From contig CM066983.1 of NCBI GenBank assembly GCA_033977485.1, forward strand, positions 63,288,010 to 63,352,009: 64,000 bases of DNA. Direction: 5' to 3'. The translations under genes and the position numbers were made by a program. Positions 1 through 10,470 of the stretch are shown piece after piece (within the stretch, counting starts at the first letter, position 1; the number at the start of each line of letters is the position of its first letter). A model generated the notes under the pieces. The model did not search any database and was not told where the DNA came from. It saw nothing but the letters and a program-made list of their open reading frames with translations. The stretch is from Hydrangea macrophylla (taxonomy: Eukaryota; Streptophyta; Magnoliopsida; Cornales; Hydrangeaceae).

Positions 1-2029
1 TTGGGAAAATGAGTAATAACTCATGGTTATGTGCTTAAATGTTTATTTAGGCATATGTAAATATAATTGATTATTATATTGTTGATAGCGACTCATCGGA
101 GTCATTAGATGCCTGGTGAGGACGGAATTGAACACGCTACGTAATTTGGTAAGCTATTTAGCACTTTCGTAAAATTTGTAGAAACTTGCATTTTAGCAAC
201 CAAACGGAACTTAGTCGAAAACCTTTTTAATTTTGATGTTTCACCTGTAGAGCTATGCATTAGCTGTGTAGAAAGTTTAAGAGACTGATTAGAAGTTTTG
301 AAAACTCGTGGGGAGGTAAACACAATTTCTGAAAGTGTTGCCTATATATAGATAGTGATGACTTTCATAAATTTTATAAAACTTAACCTAAATTCAAGAA
401 GAGGCCAAATGGAGGATTTCTTGGCTTAGAGCTTCAAGACTCGAATCGACGGAGTTCTACCCGTTTGTTTTACACCAAATTCCGTATTTAAACTCTACGA
501 GGTAAGGCCGTCGTTTTGATACCTATTCGGCCTTGTTTGGTTAAGTTTTTCTGAAAACTCATTTTCTAGAATTTTCATATAAAGTTGATAATTGGACTTT
601 TGATTAATAGGAATTGTATTAGAAGAGTTACTGCATGTTCCTTGTGCTTGAGTTTTCCTTGGATCGGCGTTTAAGAGCGTAAATCGGAGGTGAGTGATAT
701 AAATCTTGAGTTTTGGATGATTCTATGGTTTAATGCATTTGATATGCTAGGAATGTATATAGATACCATGTGTAGTTCATATTGGGCAAAACTCATGTAT
801 AAAGTAGGCCCAAAGTATGTTGAAATGAAAAGCATGGTGATATGTGTTAAATGAGCATGTTTATGTGCCTATGTGGGTTAAAGGGGGATTTGTGCTAATT
901 CACCGTGACGTCCTCTCGAAGGGGGAGGATTAGTAGTGACGACGGTCACTTGCCGAGAAAGGCATTTAACGCGACATGTCGAAGGGGCATGGGTCGTGGT
1001 TGAGTCTTAAGACTTTGGATCGGTGAATGTGCACTTATTCCCTAGAGACCAATAGTTATGTGTTATGATGGATTGGAACATATTTGTCATCCGTATGCTT
1101 GATTCATATTATTCACTAAGCGTTAGCTTAAACAAATCCATATATCTGTGGTTATATAAATAACCATTCAGGGGCAAGGACTGGAGGAGAGAATCGCGGG
1201 TAATGAGGCAAGGAGGGACAGGAAGCTCCTCATGTTTATAGAACTTGTATCACGTTTGTAATATATATGTTTAACTCATGCCGGTTGTTTAACCGTGCGG
1301 CTTGTAATAGGATTTGTTATAGATGCGAGTATGGCACTTGGTTCACCTTAGGACCTAGTTGCCGAGACGTGTGAAACTTGTTCTTCTGGTACTTATAATC
1401 CGGGTAACGGTTGTGGTGGTTGTATAAATGGTTTGTTTTTACAAGTCTTTGGAAGGTTTAACTCGTAATTTAATTGGTTTTGGTTTGAAATAATTTGATT
1501 TGAAATGGTTTGGCTTGAATTGATTTGGGTTGGTTCTTTGGGTAAAAGAGGTATTGATTTATTAGCGGCATTTGTCGCGGAAGCGCCGGGAATTAACGGC
1601 GTTTATTAGGAAGCGCCGGTAATTAACGGCGTTTGCGGAAAAACGCCGGCAATTGTGAATACAGTCTTTTGGAGGTTTGGATTCTGCACAAACCCCATTC
1701 AACCGGTCGAACGGGGCAATTCGACCGGTCGAAATGCCCCCTGCCAGAAATTTCAAACTCCTACTTCCAATGTTCGGAACAACTTCTAATTAGGCATGGA
1801 GGTACCTTTTGGGACCCATTGACCTACGAAATTGTTACTTTTGAAAACAAAACTCATAAAGGCGTGTTTGGGCACGCGTTTAATATATCCTTTGAAAAAC
1901 TATGTGGAAGTTGGTGGTTTTGGAGCAAAACTTTTATTAAGGTCATTTTTGGGAACTTTAATCATTTTGGTAAGCATTGATGGCGTGCCACGTGACCTAG
2001 ATTCATATGTATCGATCCGGGGCGTGACA
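1..2029 (+). mobile_element. 3' part of a Tekay/Del-like Ty3 LTR (solo or 3' LTR)
   Basis: This stretch has no credible coding sequence and ends at 2029 with GGGGCGTGACA, the kind of CA-ending LTR terminus also seen on the minus-strand LTR at 59233. No primer-binding site follows 2029. Instead the sequence passes into a MULE transposase cut off at its 5' side, so this is read as a 3' or solo LTR inserted in that element. The left end is outside the window, so no target duplication can be checked. At 1567-1655 the LTR holds three copies of a GC-rich word close to GCGCCGGTAATTAACGGCG, and at 1699-1735 an inverted pair around CCGGTCGA. The family assignment is an inference from the terminus and from the other Tekay LTRs in the window. 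Confidence 0.55.
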
Positions 2030-2102
2030 AATCCACTCTAGCTTGCGAAGTAGGATCGTGTACAAGTTTTCTCAGTGCGCATCCGCTGTTGATTACGATT
2101 AA

Positions 2103-2864
2103 TATATCACAAGATTAGATTCGTTGTTGAAGGAGGGGGGCCAGAGGGTCAGGGACTTCGTGGCTGATATACCAATCCAGAATTGGGTGAATGCAGCTTT
2201 TACTGTTCAACGGTATGGAGAGACGTGTTCTAGTTTGGCGGAGTCTTGGAACAAAATGATTGATGTGGCAAGACACATGCCGATCACCAACATGATAGAT
2301 AGTATAAGGGTGCAATCGATGGAGTCTATGGCTGAAAAGAGGGCGAAATGCAAGTATTGGTATGTTATTCTTTGTCCAAAGATGCACAAGCGATTGCAAG
2401 CTGCGTTGGATGAGGGAAGGTGCTGGAATATAAGGACATCGAATGAAAACTTGTACGAAGTACAAAGTGAACCATCAGTTTCAGTTGACATAACACTTAG
2501 GTATTGTTTATGTGGTGACTGGCAGCATCATGGGTTCCCCTGCTCACATGCTGCGGCAGTGCTAAAGAATTGTAGTCATATAACTGGGAAGGATATAATG
2601 GATTATATAGAGCCGTATTTTTTTATATCTTTCTACAAACAATCATTTGACATGTCGATTAACCCAATTACAACATTCAGGAGGCCGGCTGACGGTATGG
2701 AAGAGCCACAAATTTTTCCACCAATTACTAGGAAACTTCCCGGGAGACCGAAGAAGAAGAGAATTCCGTCGAGAGGGGAGAAAGTACGAATGTTCCAATG
2801 TAGTAGATGTGGGAAAAAGGCAAGACACAATAGGAAATCTTGCAAAGAAATTATTAGGAACTGA
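2103..2864 (+). pseudogene. MuDR-type MULE transposase, C-terminal fragment
   Basis: The open frame runs from just after a stop at 2100-2102 to TGA or equivalent at 2864 and has no ATG at a sensible place, so it is a 5'-truncated gene. Visible parts are the end of the transposase region with the family pattern FVADIPIQNWVNAAF, then a SWIM zinc finger (CLCGDWQHHGFPCSHA, C-x-C-x(n)-C-x-H) near residues 125-140. A basic GRPKKKR stretch follows, then a terminal zinc knuckle CSRCGKKARHNRKSC. The catalytic DDE part is missing, removed with everything upstream by the LTR that ends at 2029. It is convergent with the Ulp1-like gene on the other strand. The SWIM finger plus knuckle is typical of MuDR transposases and of their domesticated FAR1/MUG relatives, but the repeat context argues for the transposon. 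Confidence 0.85.
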
Positions 2865-3564
2865 TTTACCATGCCATTTGCTTCATTTTGTTTTGTTGGA
2901 ATAAACTGTTTGCCTTGCTGGTTTGATATTGTGAAAGATGTCATTGATGACGAAAATGAATAAATATTGTGTCCTTGCTATGCATTCTAGGGTTGAACAT
3001 CATATATTATGTAATGGTGGTTTCTATATTGTTTGTGTGAAATTGTACACAATAATATATTAGGCCAACTATAGTCTGAAATTTCGTTTTTGACAATGTT
3101 AAGTTTTTACACTGTCAAGGATCACTCTGAAAATACCCGGATAAGCTGATTGTTGTCTTTACTAGTGTTCAATTTCACACTAATGCAGGGTGAAATTGCA
3201 CACATACATTGAAACATTGTAGTGTGTAATTTCACACTAAAATTTATGCCGAAAGGTAATACAACAAAAAATAATTAGGCATATGTTACTGGGAAATTTC
3301 ATCGTGTTTTCGGCAATGTTATGGTTGAGTGCATTACACCTGATACATATCACATTTAAGTTAACCTGAATACCAAAAAGATGTGTGAATTTACATTATT
3401 CGGTTCCAAAAAGATATATAAACACAAAACATGAGTGAGCCAACATTTTTTAGACCACCCAGAATATCAAAAATCAGTATGGACACCATAAAGCATAGAG
3501 AGCCTAACTAGACGGGAGTGTTTAGAAACGAGTAAGTCAATCGATTTCTAAGTTTTTCCCACCA
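2865..3564. other. spacer between convergent MULE genes
   Basis: No gene is seen here. The spacer holds several copies of the GTGTGAAATT word and its complement (about 3035, 3171, 3188 and 3228) that recur in the introns of the neighbouring Ulp1-like gene. Confidence 0.5.
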
Positions 3565-6167
3565 TCAACTCTTCACATCAGATGTGCATCCATTCATTGC
3601 ATGACTGTCCATTTGGTCCACATCTGCTCCTGTTTGAATTGCAAAAGCTTGTTCCCTGTCAATGTGTTCCTCAAGTGTCCAAGACCTGACGGGAGTGTTT
3701 AGAAATTCGTGCACTAAATCGGCCCGGCCCTGGGTTGCATCACATTCGGATGTGACAGGCATGTGTGCAAATATTTGTGACATAATCTGACAAATTATCA
3801 CACCACAATCTAATGTCCCGGGTGCTTGCTGGGGTGAATCTCGGACGTTTTCAACAGGCGTCTCAATATCTTGGGTGCTTACATCTAGACGCCCATCACC
3901 ACGCGCCTTTCTCTGCCAATCTTCAACGTATTGTTTCTGTCAAAATGAAAAAACACACAAAAAAAAATGGATATTAATTATGTGTGGATGTTGAAGAAGG
4001 AACATAAGAAAATAAAATGAACATGACTAGAGGCAAAGTATTACCATCATATATAAATCACCCTGATATCTGTCTAAGTGTAATGGATTTGTGGGTCGCA
4101 ACGAGTTATAAAATCTCCACAGAGGTTCGTGAGAATCAAAAACCGCCAGTGTCTAGTGCTTTCTAGATGAAGACGTACTATCAGACAACAATGGGTAAAT
4201 AAGGTACCTAAAACCTGCTGTGGATTTTCCAAAATGAGGATCAACAAACTCCCCCAAATGTTCTGCATCATTGGTCCGTACCCAATGCTGTTACATACAA
4301 AATATGTATGTGAGTGTAACTTATTAAAAAAGAGATTACGGATGATCACTACAGTTGATGGAGATTATATTTTTACCAAACATAAGCTGTTGAAAACGAA
4401 CGATGAGCCAAGATCATCATCATCAATTTCAGATTCAAAATTTCCAGCAGACTGATCTATTGTAAGTTTTTCCACATGACAAGATATCACCTAAAATATA
4501 TTGCATTAAATGTAAAATGGAATATGAAATATATTACATTAAGAATTTTACACTTGAAATGAAAAGATAGAAATTATAAATATTGCAGTGTGAAATTGTA
4601 CATGAAAAGAGATTAATAGTGTTAAATTACTCCCTAGGACGTTATTTTTTACAATTTCACAATAGCAAGACTTTGAAGTGATATTGTGAAATTGAGATTA
4701 TTAGTGTGAAATTGGGTTTTTTAAGCCATGATAGCAGTGATAATACGAGCAATAAAATAAAAAGAGTGATAAATAGACTTGCATTGTTTGGTATCTCATG
4801 CCCCAAAATGATTGAGTATAAGTCCGCCAGCGTAACATATTCATTGCCGCTTTCTGTCGTGTACACCCTCGTACTGCCAGGTAAATAACAAAATTTGTGA
4901 TACATTGAAATAGTTAACTTTTTTTGCAGATTTGATTAAATTTATACTCACAGAGTGTATGCTCTATCCATAATCAAGCGTATCTTGGCTTTACCGCCCT
5001 CACTCAACAGTGTGTATACCGGTGATCGATCCAACAAAGACATTATCAGTTCTGGGTCTTTCAAAGTCTCAAAATTGACTTGGTCCAAGTTGATCATAGC
5101 TGGTACTTTCGGAAGTACTAACGATTGATCCAACTCCTCTGTCTCATCCCCCGGGTAAATAAAACTTTTCTTCCGAAGTGGCGGCTTCCTTACTTTATTC
5201 TTCACCCTTCTCACCAATGATGTTGTAGCCACCTTCTTCTTTGGATGATTCTTTCTGGTATTCTTATCTTCATGGATTTCTGGAGGAGCCTTAACCATTT
5301 TGCTTGCATTTGATGGAACAACGCTCGTTTTTTTTTCATCCTACACAAAGTTGAAGTACTACCATCAGTGTGCATCGTCGTTCGACTGAAGGAGGTGTGT
5401 TCTTTACATTTTCGATTACACGAGGTTTCTTTGCCTTTTCAACTGCATAAGGTTTCTTGCCATCTTCTCGCTTTCTTGTAGAGGTATGCTTGGGTGTTGT
5501 GGGCTCCTTGAAGAAGTTAAATAAAAAGTATTAGACATGAATTGGTAAAAGAACATATTGTGCACTTTTTATACTGCTGATATTTTGTTTAGTTTAGCCT
5601 GAAAATTGATTTATCAATACAAACCTTCTGTGTTAGGTCACGAGTTCTGTAAGACATGACTTCCAGTCGTAGCTGATTATTGAGGGCCTTTTGTCTTTTT
5701 ATCTCAAGTTTTAATTTCATAATCTCATCATCTTTAAATTTCACATGACCTTGGAGACCCTCAATTATTTCCGCATTATCCTTCCGGTACTTATCAATGT
5801 CTTCATTCAAAGCAATGATTTCCGCTGCCATATTCATGTTATCACTTTCAAGTCTTGCCTCAGAAGATTCTTGTTGGTTCTTCAGCTGCCTCTCCAATTT
5901 GTTGATCTGAAATGCTTGAAAAGCATTGTCCCTTACCAGCCCTCTCATATATTCTGAAGGGTCATTTGCATCATCCCTCAGCGTGCCTCGTGATTGCTCT
6001 GATGTTACATCTACCATTGGTGATGTGCTTTCAATATTAAAATCAAGCCTATGTGGCAGTATATGGGAGTCCTCGGCTGTTCCCTTCCCCTTCCACACAG
6101 TTGATGGAGTTTTTTGTGTAGGAGAGTAAAATAGAGCTTTCTGCCACAAAGATTCAACATCCAGGTC

Positions 6168-8107
6168 TGTCGCGTTCCGAATTTCGCCAAACCCGGGACG
6201 CGATGGTCAACCAGTCAATATTCAAAATTGTGGTCCAACTTCGACGCACAGATAAGACATGACAGTCTAATTTTAAAAAAAAATATATATATAATAATAA
6301 AAATTCCATTAATTTCATTAATAATAAAATAAAAGGAATTACAGCTGTTACTTCTTCCCACTATTAAATACAAGTACACCTATGCCCCACTCTTAATCAT
6401 GGTTAGTTGATAAAAGGTCCAACTATGCTACCCGGCTCAACTGCTGCTTCCTTCTCACCTAAAAAAATATTAATAAAAATAATAATGAGACAGGAGCTCA
6501 GTGAGTAAAACACATTTTATATAAAAATAGATTTTTGATCTCAAATCTTTGATATAATACTTTATTATATCATTATCAGTAGTCCCAGTTAATTAGTGTC
6601 TGAAAATATATAGTTTCTCAAATATCTTTTATTTGCGCCCAATTGCTATCTGCAACACAAATTACATATCACACATTTATTTCACGCACATATATATTAA
6701 TTTTACACATTCCAATGCGTGCATATGAAGAAATTTATGCATTAATTTTTCTTTGATACTGGTTCTTACCAAATTCACAATAGATTACCAACACAATTGT
6801 ACACATCAGCCCAGCTCGATATGTATACAATCACATGGCCACAGCACCCCAGCCCAGCTCGAAAGGTGTATACTACCCACCAGCCCAGCTCGAAATGGAG
6901 TAGTATATTAGTGCACTAACTGTAGGAGTATCTCAATCCCAGCCACCTCAACATGGACTACCTCAGTCCTTTAATTATCACAAGGCCTTGACCTTAACCA
7001 GTATCACTATTAATATCATAATTAATGCATGGTTACATATGGTATGACAATGCAATTAAAAGAGTAATATTAAATACTTAATTCTACATATATATATATA
7101 TATATATATATGGTACTGAATAATCAAAACTGGCTTTTGGGCCATTTTTAACTAAAATAAATATTTGTAAAGATCCAACATAAGGGACATATTTAATAAA
7201 TAAATAAAATAGAAGAGATTTACTCACCAACAAAAACACTCTATTTCCCTTACATTTCAACCTTCCTTGATAATCTAGCACATACGTACACCTGTGGTAT
7301 ATACGTGTATATATATATATATATATATATGTATAGACACATAGCAATTACACAAGAGAACTAATCCCACCCACGGTTCCTTCTTCTTCCTCTTTTAACG
7401 CCCACTGCCACTATATAGTATATATACATATATTAGATAACTCACAATTAATAATGAGAACTTGGCTTGGCCACCAAGTTCTCTTGGCTTTATCTGACTA
7501 GTTTTTTTTATTATTTTTTTCCTAACTTGGCCACCAATTAAGTTTCTCTCTTACTTATCTTCACAATCACACGTGCACTAGCCACTAGCTTAAAGTTATC
7601 TATACACACACGTGTATATATATTGATCAAGATTTAGATCTATTCATGTGGGGTGGTCTTTGCCAATGTGGTTTAAATTTTACTCATATATTTCTATTAT
7701 CTTTTATCTAGAGTTATTTACATAATTATACATACACAGAATAGTCATCTAAATTGATAGTTATCCTATTAATACTACTACTATTAAATGACACTTTATT
7801 ATAATTAAATGGTACTCTAAAAAGTTACCATTAAATGACACATAGAAAAGTTTCTACCAAATGGCATTTTATAACTATTAACTGGCACCTTAGAATTTTT
7901 ACTACCCAATAGTACCGATACCAAAGCATTTGGCACTTGTTAATACAATTTGGAATCTAAACTTTAGATGTATCACAACCCCAAAAGTGCATGATTGTAT
8001 TTTGTGAAAATTTTATAAAAATGTATAGTAATTAACTGTCCATTGATTTATTGTCTTATATATATATATATATATATATATTTATTTCTTTTTGTCAAGT
8101 CGTTACA
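6168..8107 (-). repeat. 3' LTR of the defective Tekay-like element
   Basis: On the minus strand it begins TGTAACGACTTGAC at 8107 directly after a purine tract, and ends CGGAACGCGACA at 6168. The last 36 bases fold on themselves (outer arms CGCGTCCCG and CGGAACGCG). Around 6810-6895 there are three or four spaced copies of CAGCCCAGCTCGA. TA dinucleotide runs lie at 7088-7110, 7310-7330 and 8058-8080. Length is 1.94 kb, in the range of Tekay/Del LTRs. Confidence 0.7.
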
Positions 8108-8150
8108 TTCTGCCCTCCTTAAAGTGGATTTCGTCCTCGAAATCAACGTT
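8108..8150 (-). other. polypurine tract and end of pol relic
   Basis: On the minus strand the sequence GATTTCGAGGACGAAATCC is followed by AAGGAGGGCAGAA and then the LTR start. This matches the equivalent junction of the minus-strand Tekay element at 62094-62130. It marks second-strand priming and gives the element its orientation. Confidence 0.7.
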
Positions 8151-9638
8151 ACTAGTAATGTATAAATGACCCATTTCAAAAGCTCCCAGTGACTTTCTCA
8201 AGTGCCACCAAAATAATGGAGAAAAAAAATCTGTAAAATTTTTAAATGATACTTAAGTAACTAATTATAAAATATGGTAGTGGTGTGAGTAATTCTATGT
8301 AGTATCATGTTACGTTTTTGACAATCAAATTTTGATTCTTACCATAAAAAGAATTAATATCTCTATTTCAAGTGATATTTTAGATTTTAAAGTACACTTC
8401 TCCATAATTAGGTCATTTGTTCAATAATTCATAAGGTTGTTAAAATAAACAAATACATTAATTACAGTTCCCTACACAAACAATCAAATCATAATAGATT
8501 ACACCTTACCTAACAAACAAATAGCACAGAAAATAAAACACATCAAGTGTATTGCATATAAGTTATGATCTAATAATAAAATGGCCACCAAGTACCTTTC
8601 CAAAGTTAAAGCTCCTCTTTATACCATCATTATATCATTTCCGTCATTTAATTTAATTTTTTGTTTTAACAAAACTACGAACTACACTTTTGTAGCACTC
8701 AGTATACATATAATCCCATAGGCAAAAGCACATAAAGGACAGAAGTAAGTAAGTAGGTAAGGCTGGCTCAATTTGAAGTTCAACGTAATTACCCTTACCA
8801 AAGAATACTTAGATGGTTAGTCCCACCAACAAAACCTATCTGAAGTTGATCTCATTTATTAGGGACATGTAGCACCTCATAGATATAATTAGGAATACAT
8901 ATATACAAGTTATTATTCTAATATTTTTGTCATTTTATACGATTGTCAAAACAACACCCAAAAAGGGCAGAAATGTTTTTTTTTTTTTTTTTTTTTTTGT
9001 AATTAAATTTTTTTTTTCCTTTGTCATAGGTCAAAACTATCAGCAGGAGAATGAAGCCATCTTATTCTAATAGTGATATTATCTCGCACAGTTCATGGAT
9101 GTCTATCAATAAAATATTCTTTTCACAATTCATAATTTACTTGATTATTGAAGATTTTTTTTTTTTTTACAGCGATCATATTTCTCTTAGGGCTCTTTAA
9201 CATTTTTTTTCATGGGACCAATTCGGCTGTATAAGTTTAGTTGACATGAGCTAACTAAGGTCACCTAATTTCACCATGGCAAATTTTTCAAACACTAATT
9301 ACCTTATGTCCTAAAGTTCTCTAGTCTACCAAAATAGTCACTTTAAACTCTAGAAATATTTCTATTCTTGTAAACAACTAGCTACAAATCACTTAATAAA
9401 TAATGCCTTAAAGTATATTAAAAAAAACTTACAACATAATTGAACTACGAATTAAACCTCCCAAAAATTTTATATATCTCCATCATATGTCACCTCTTTA
9501 AATCCTACAAGACAGATTAGATTAGAAATTAGTGGGTACAAATAATTAGTATGTACAACATAACATAGTCCTGTAAATTATGATCCAAAAGTAAAATAAC
9601 AGTTAGACCTCCTCTTAAGTCCCTAGGTTCGAACTTTT
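8151..9638. other. non-coding interior of the defective element
   Basis: This is AT-rich DNA with long T runs at 8977-8998 and 9159-9170. No open frame resembling gag or pol is seen. Confidence 0.5.
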
Positions 9639-9691
9639 GCTCTGATACCACTCTGTCGCGTCCCGGGTTTGGCGAAATTCGGGACGCGACA
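9639..9691 (-). other. primer-binding site and 38-bp palindromic terminus
   Basis: 9639-9650 read on the minus strand is TGGTATCAGAGC, the usual plant PBS complementary to initiator Met-tRNA. Between it and the target duplication lies only a 38-bp segment starting TGTCGCGTCCC and ending GGGACGCGACA. Its outer 9-base arms pair with each other. The central 14 or so bases are in the opposite orientation to the equivalent bases at the end of the 3' LTR. Confidence 0.75.
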
Positions 9692-10059
9692 AGGTCTATA
9701 AAACTCTTCACACCAGATGTGCCCTCACCCAGTGGTTCCTTGTTAGCTGGTTGTTCACTTTCACAATTAGGAGACTAAACCGATTGTGGGACACCATCAG
9801 ATTCAAACAGTGAAGTGTCCACTTCAAAAGACTGCTCTACCATAACATTATTGCTGCCAACAATTTTTTTATCCTTCCGAATTTTAGCACCGTAGTCATC
9901 TGAATCGGTCCGTTCACTTTCATTTGACTTTGACTTATTACTGTGAATGATTCCCTTATTGAGTTCATGTTTCTTGGAACACTTTTGTACACCACCCAAT
10001 CTTTCCAATATTGGGCAATAAACTTCCATCTCTTCCTCTATCACCTTTGAAACATAACA

Positions 10060-10470
10060 AAGGTGTGAAATTTTCATACACATTTATTAAAGTTGACAGT
10101 GTGAAATTTATCAGAATTTAAACTTGTAGATTGAAATTTCACACTTTGGTTTTTCCAATAGTAGTGTGAAATTTGTTACATGCCATCTTATAGATGTTGA
10201 TATTATCAAATATTGGTCATTGGTAGTATGAAATTTAATACACATTTATTAAAGTTGACTGTGAAATTCATTAGAATTTAAACTTGTTAAAGTTGACAAG
10301 TTTAAAGTTGACACTGTGAAATTTCACACTTTGATGTTGTCATCTTATTAAAGTTGACAGTGTGAAATTTTACACTTTGGTTTTTCCAATAGTAGTGTGA
10401 AATTTGTTACATTTTATCTTACTGATGTTGATATTATGAAATATTGGTCATTGGTAGTGTGAAATTGAAT
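10060..10470. repeat. local tandem repeats rich in GTGTGAAATTT
   Basis: Blocks such as CACATTTATTAAAGTTGACA, TTTGGTTTTTCCAATAGTAG and GATATTGGTCATTGGTAGT-like text recur two or three times, each joined to copies of AGTGTGAAATTT or its complement. They lie in an intron of the Ulp1-like gene. Confidence 0.7.

Larger units (their letters stand above)
6168..9691 (-). mobile_element. defective Tekay/Del-like LTR element with a 38-bp hairpin in place of its 5' LTR
   Basis: The element is bounded by the 5-bp target duplication AGGTC (6163-6167 and 9692-9696). Read on the minus strand it starts with a 38-bp palindromic segment (9691-9654), then GAG and the primer-binding site TGGTATCAGAGC (9650-9639). 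About 1.5 kb of non-coding DNA follows, then a relic of the pol end and a polypurine tract, then a full 3' LTR (8107-6168). No gag or pol frame survives. Removing the element with one AGGTC restores the reading frame of the host exon across the junction, which confirms the boundaries. Both outer ends read TGTCGCG inwards, so the ends look like terminal inverted repeats. Confidence 0.8.

Noticed and set aside
9639..9650. A tRNA gene fragment
   Set aside because: The match to tRNA is limited to the PBS 12-mer; the same holds at 21879-21890 and 24226-24238. No cloverleaf is present.
6168..9691. A DNA transposon with 36-bp terminal inverted repeats
   Set aside because: The PBS next to one end, the purine tract and pol-end relic at 8108-8150, and an LTR start at 8107 identify a retroelement. 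The inverted ends come from a palindromic LTR terminus.
9697..9735. Similarity of ACTCTTCACACCAGATGTGC to 3569-3590
   Set aside because: About 18 bases only, in two exons of the same broken gene; too short to claim a duplication.
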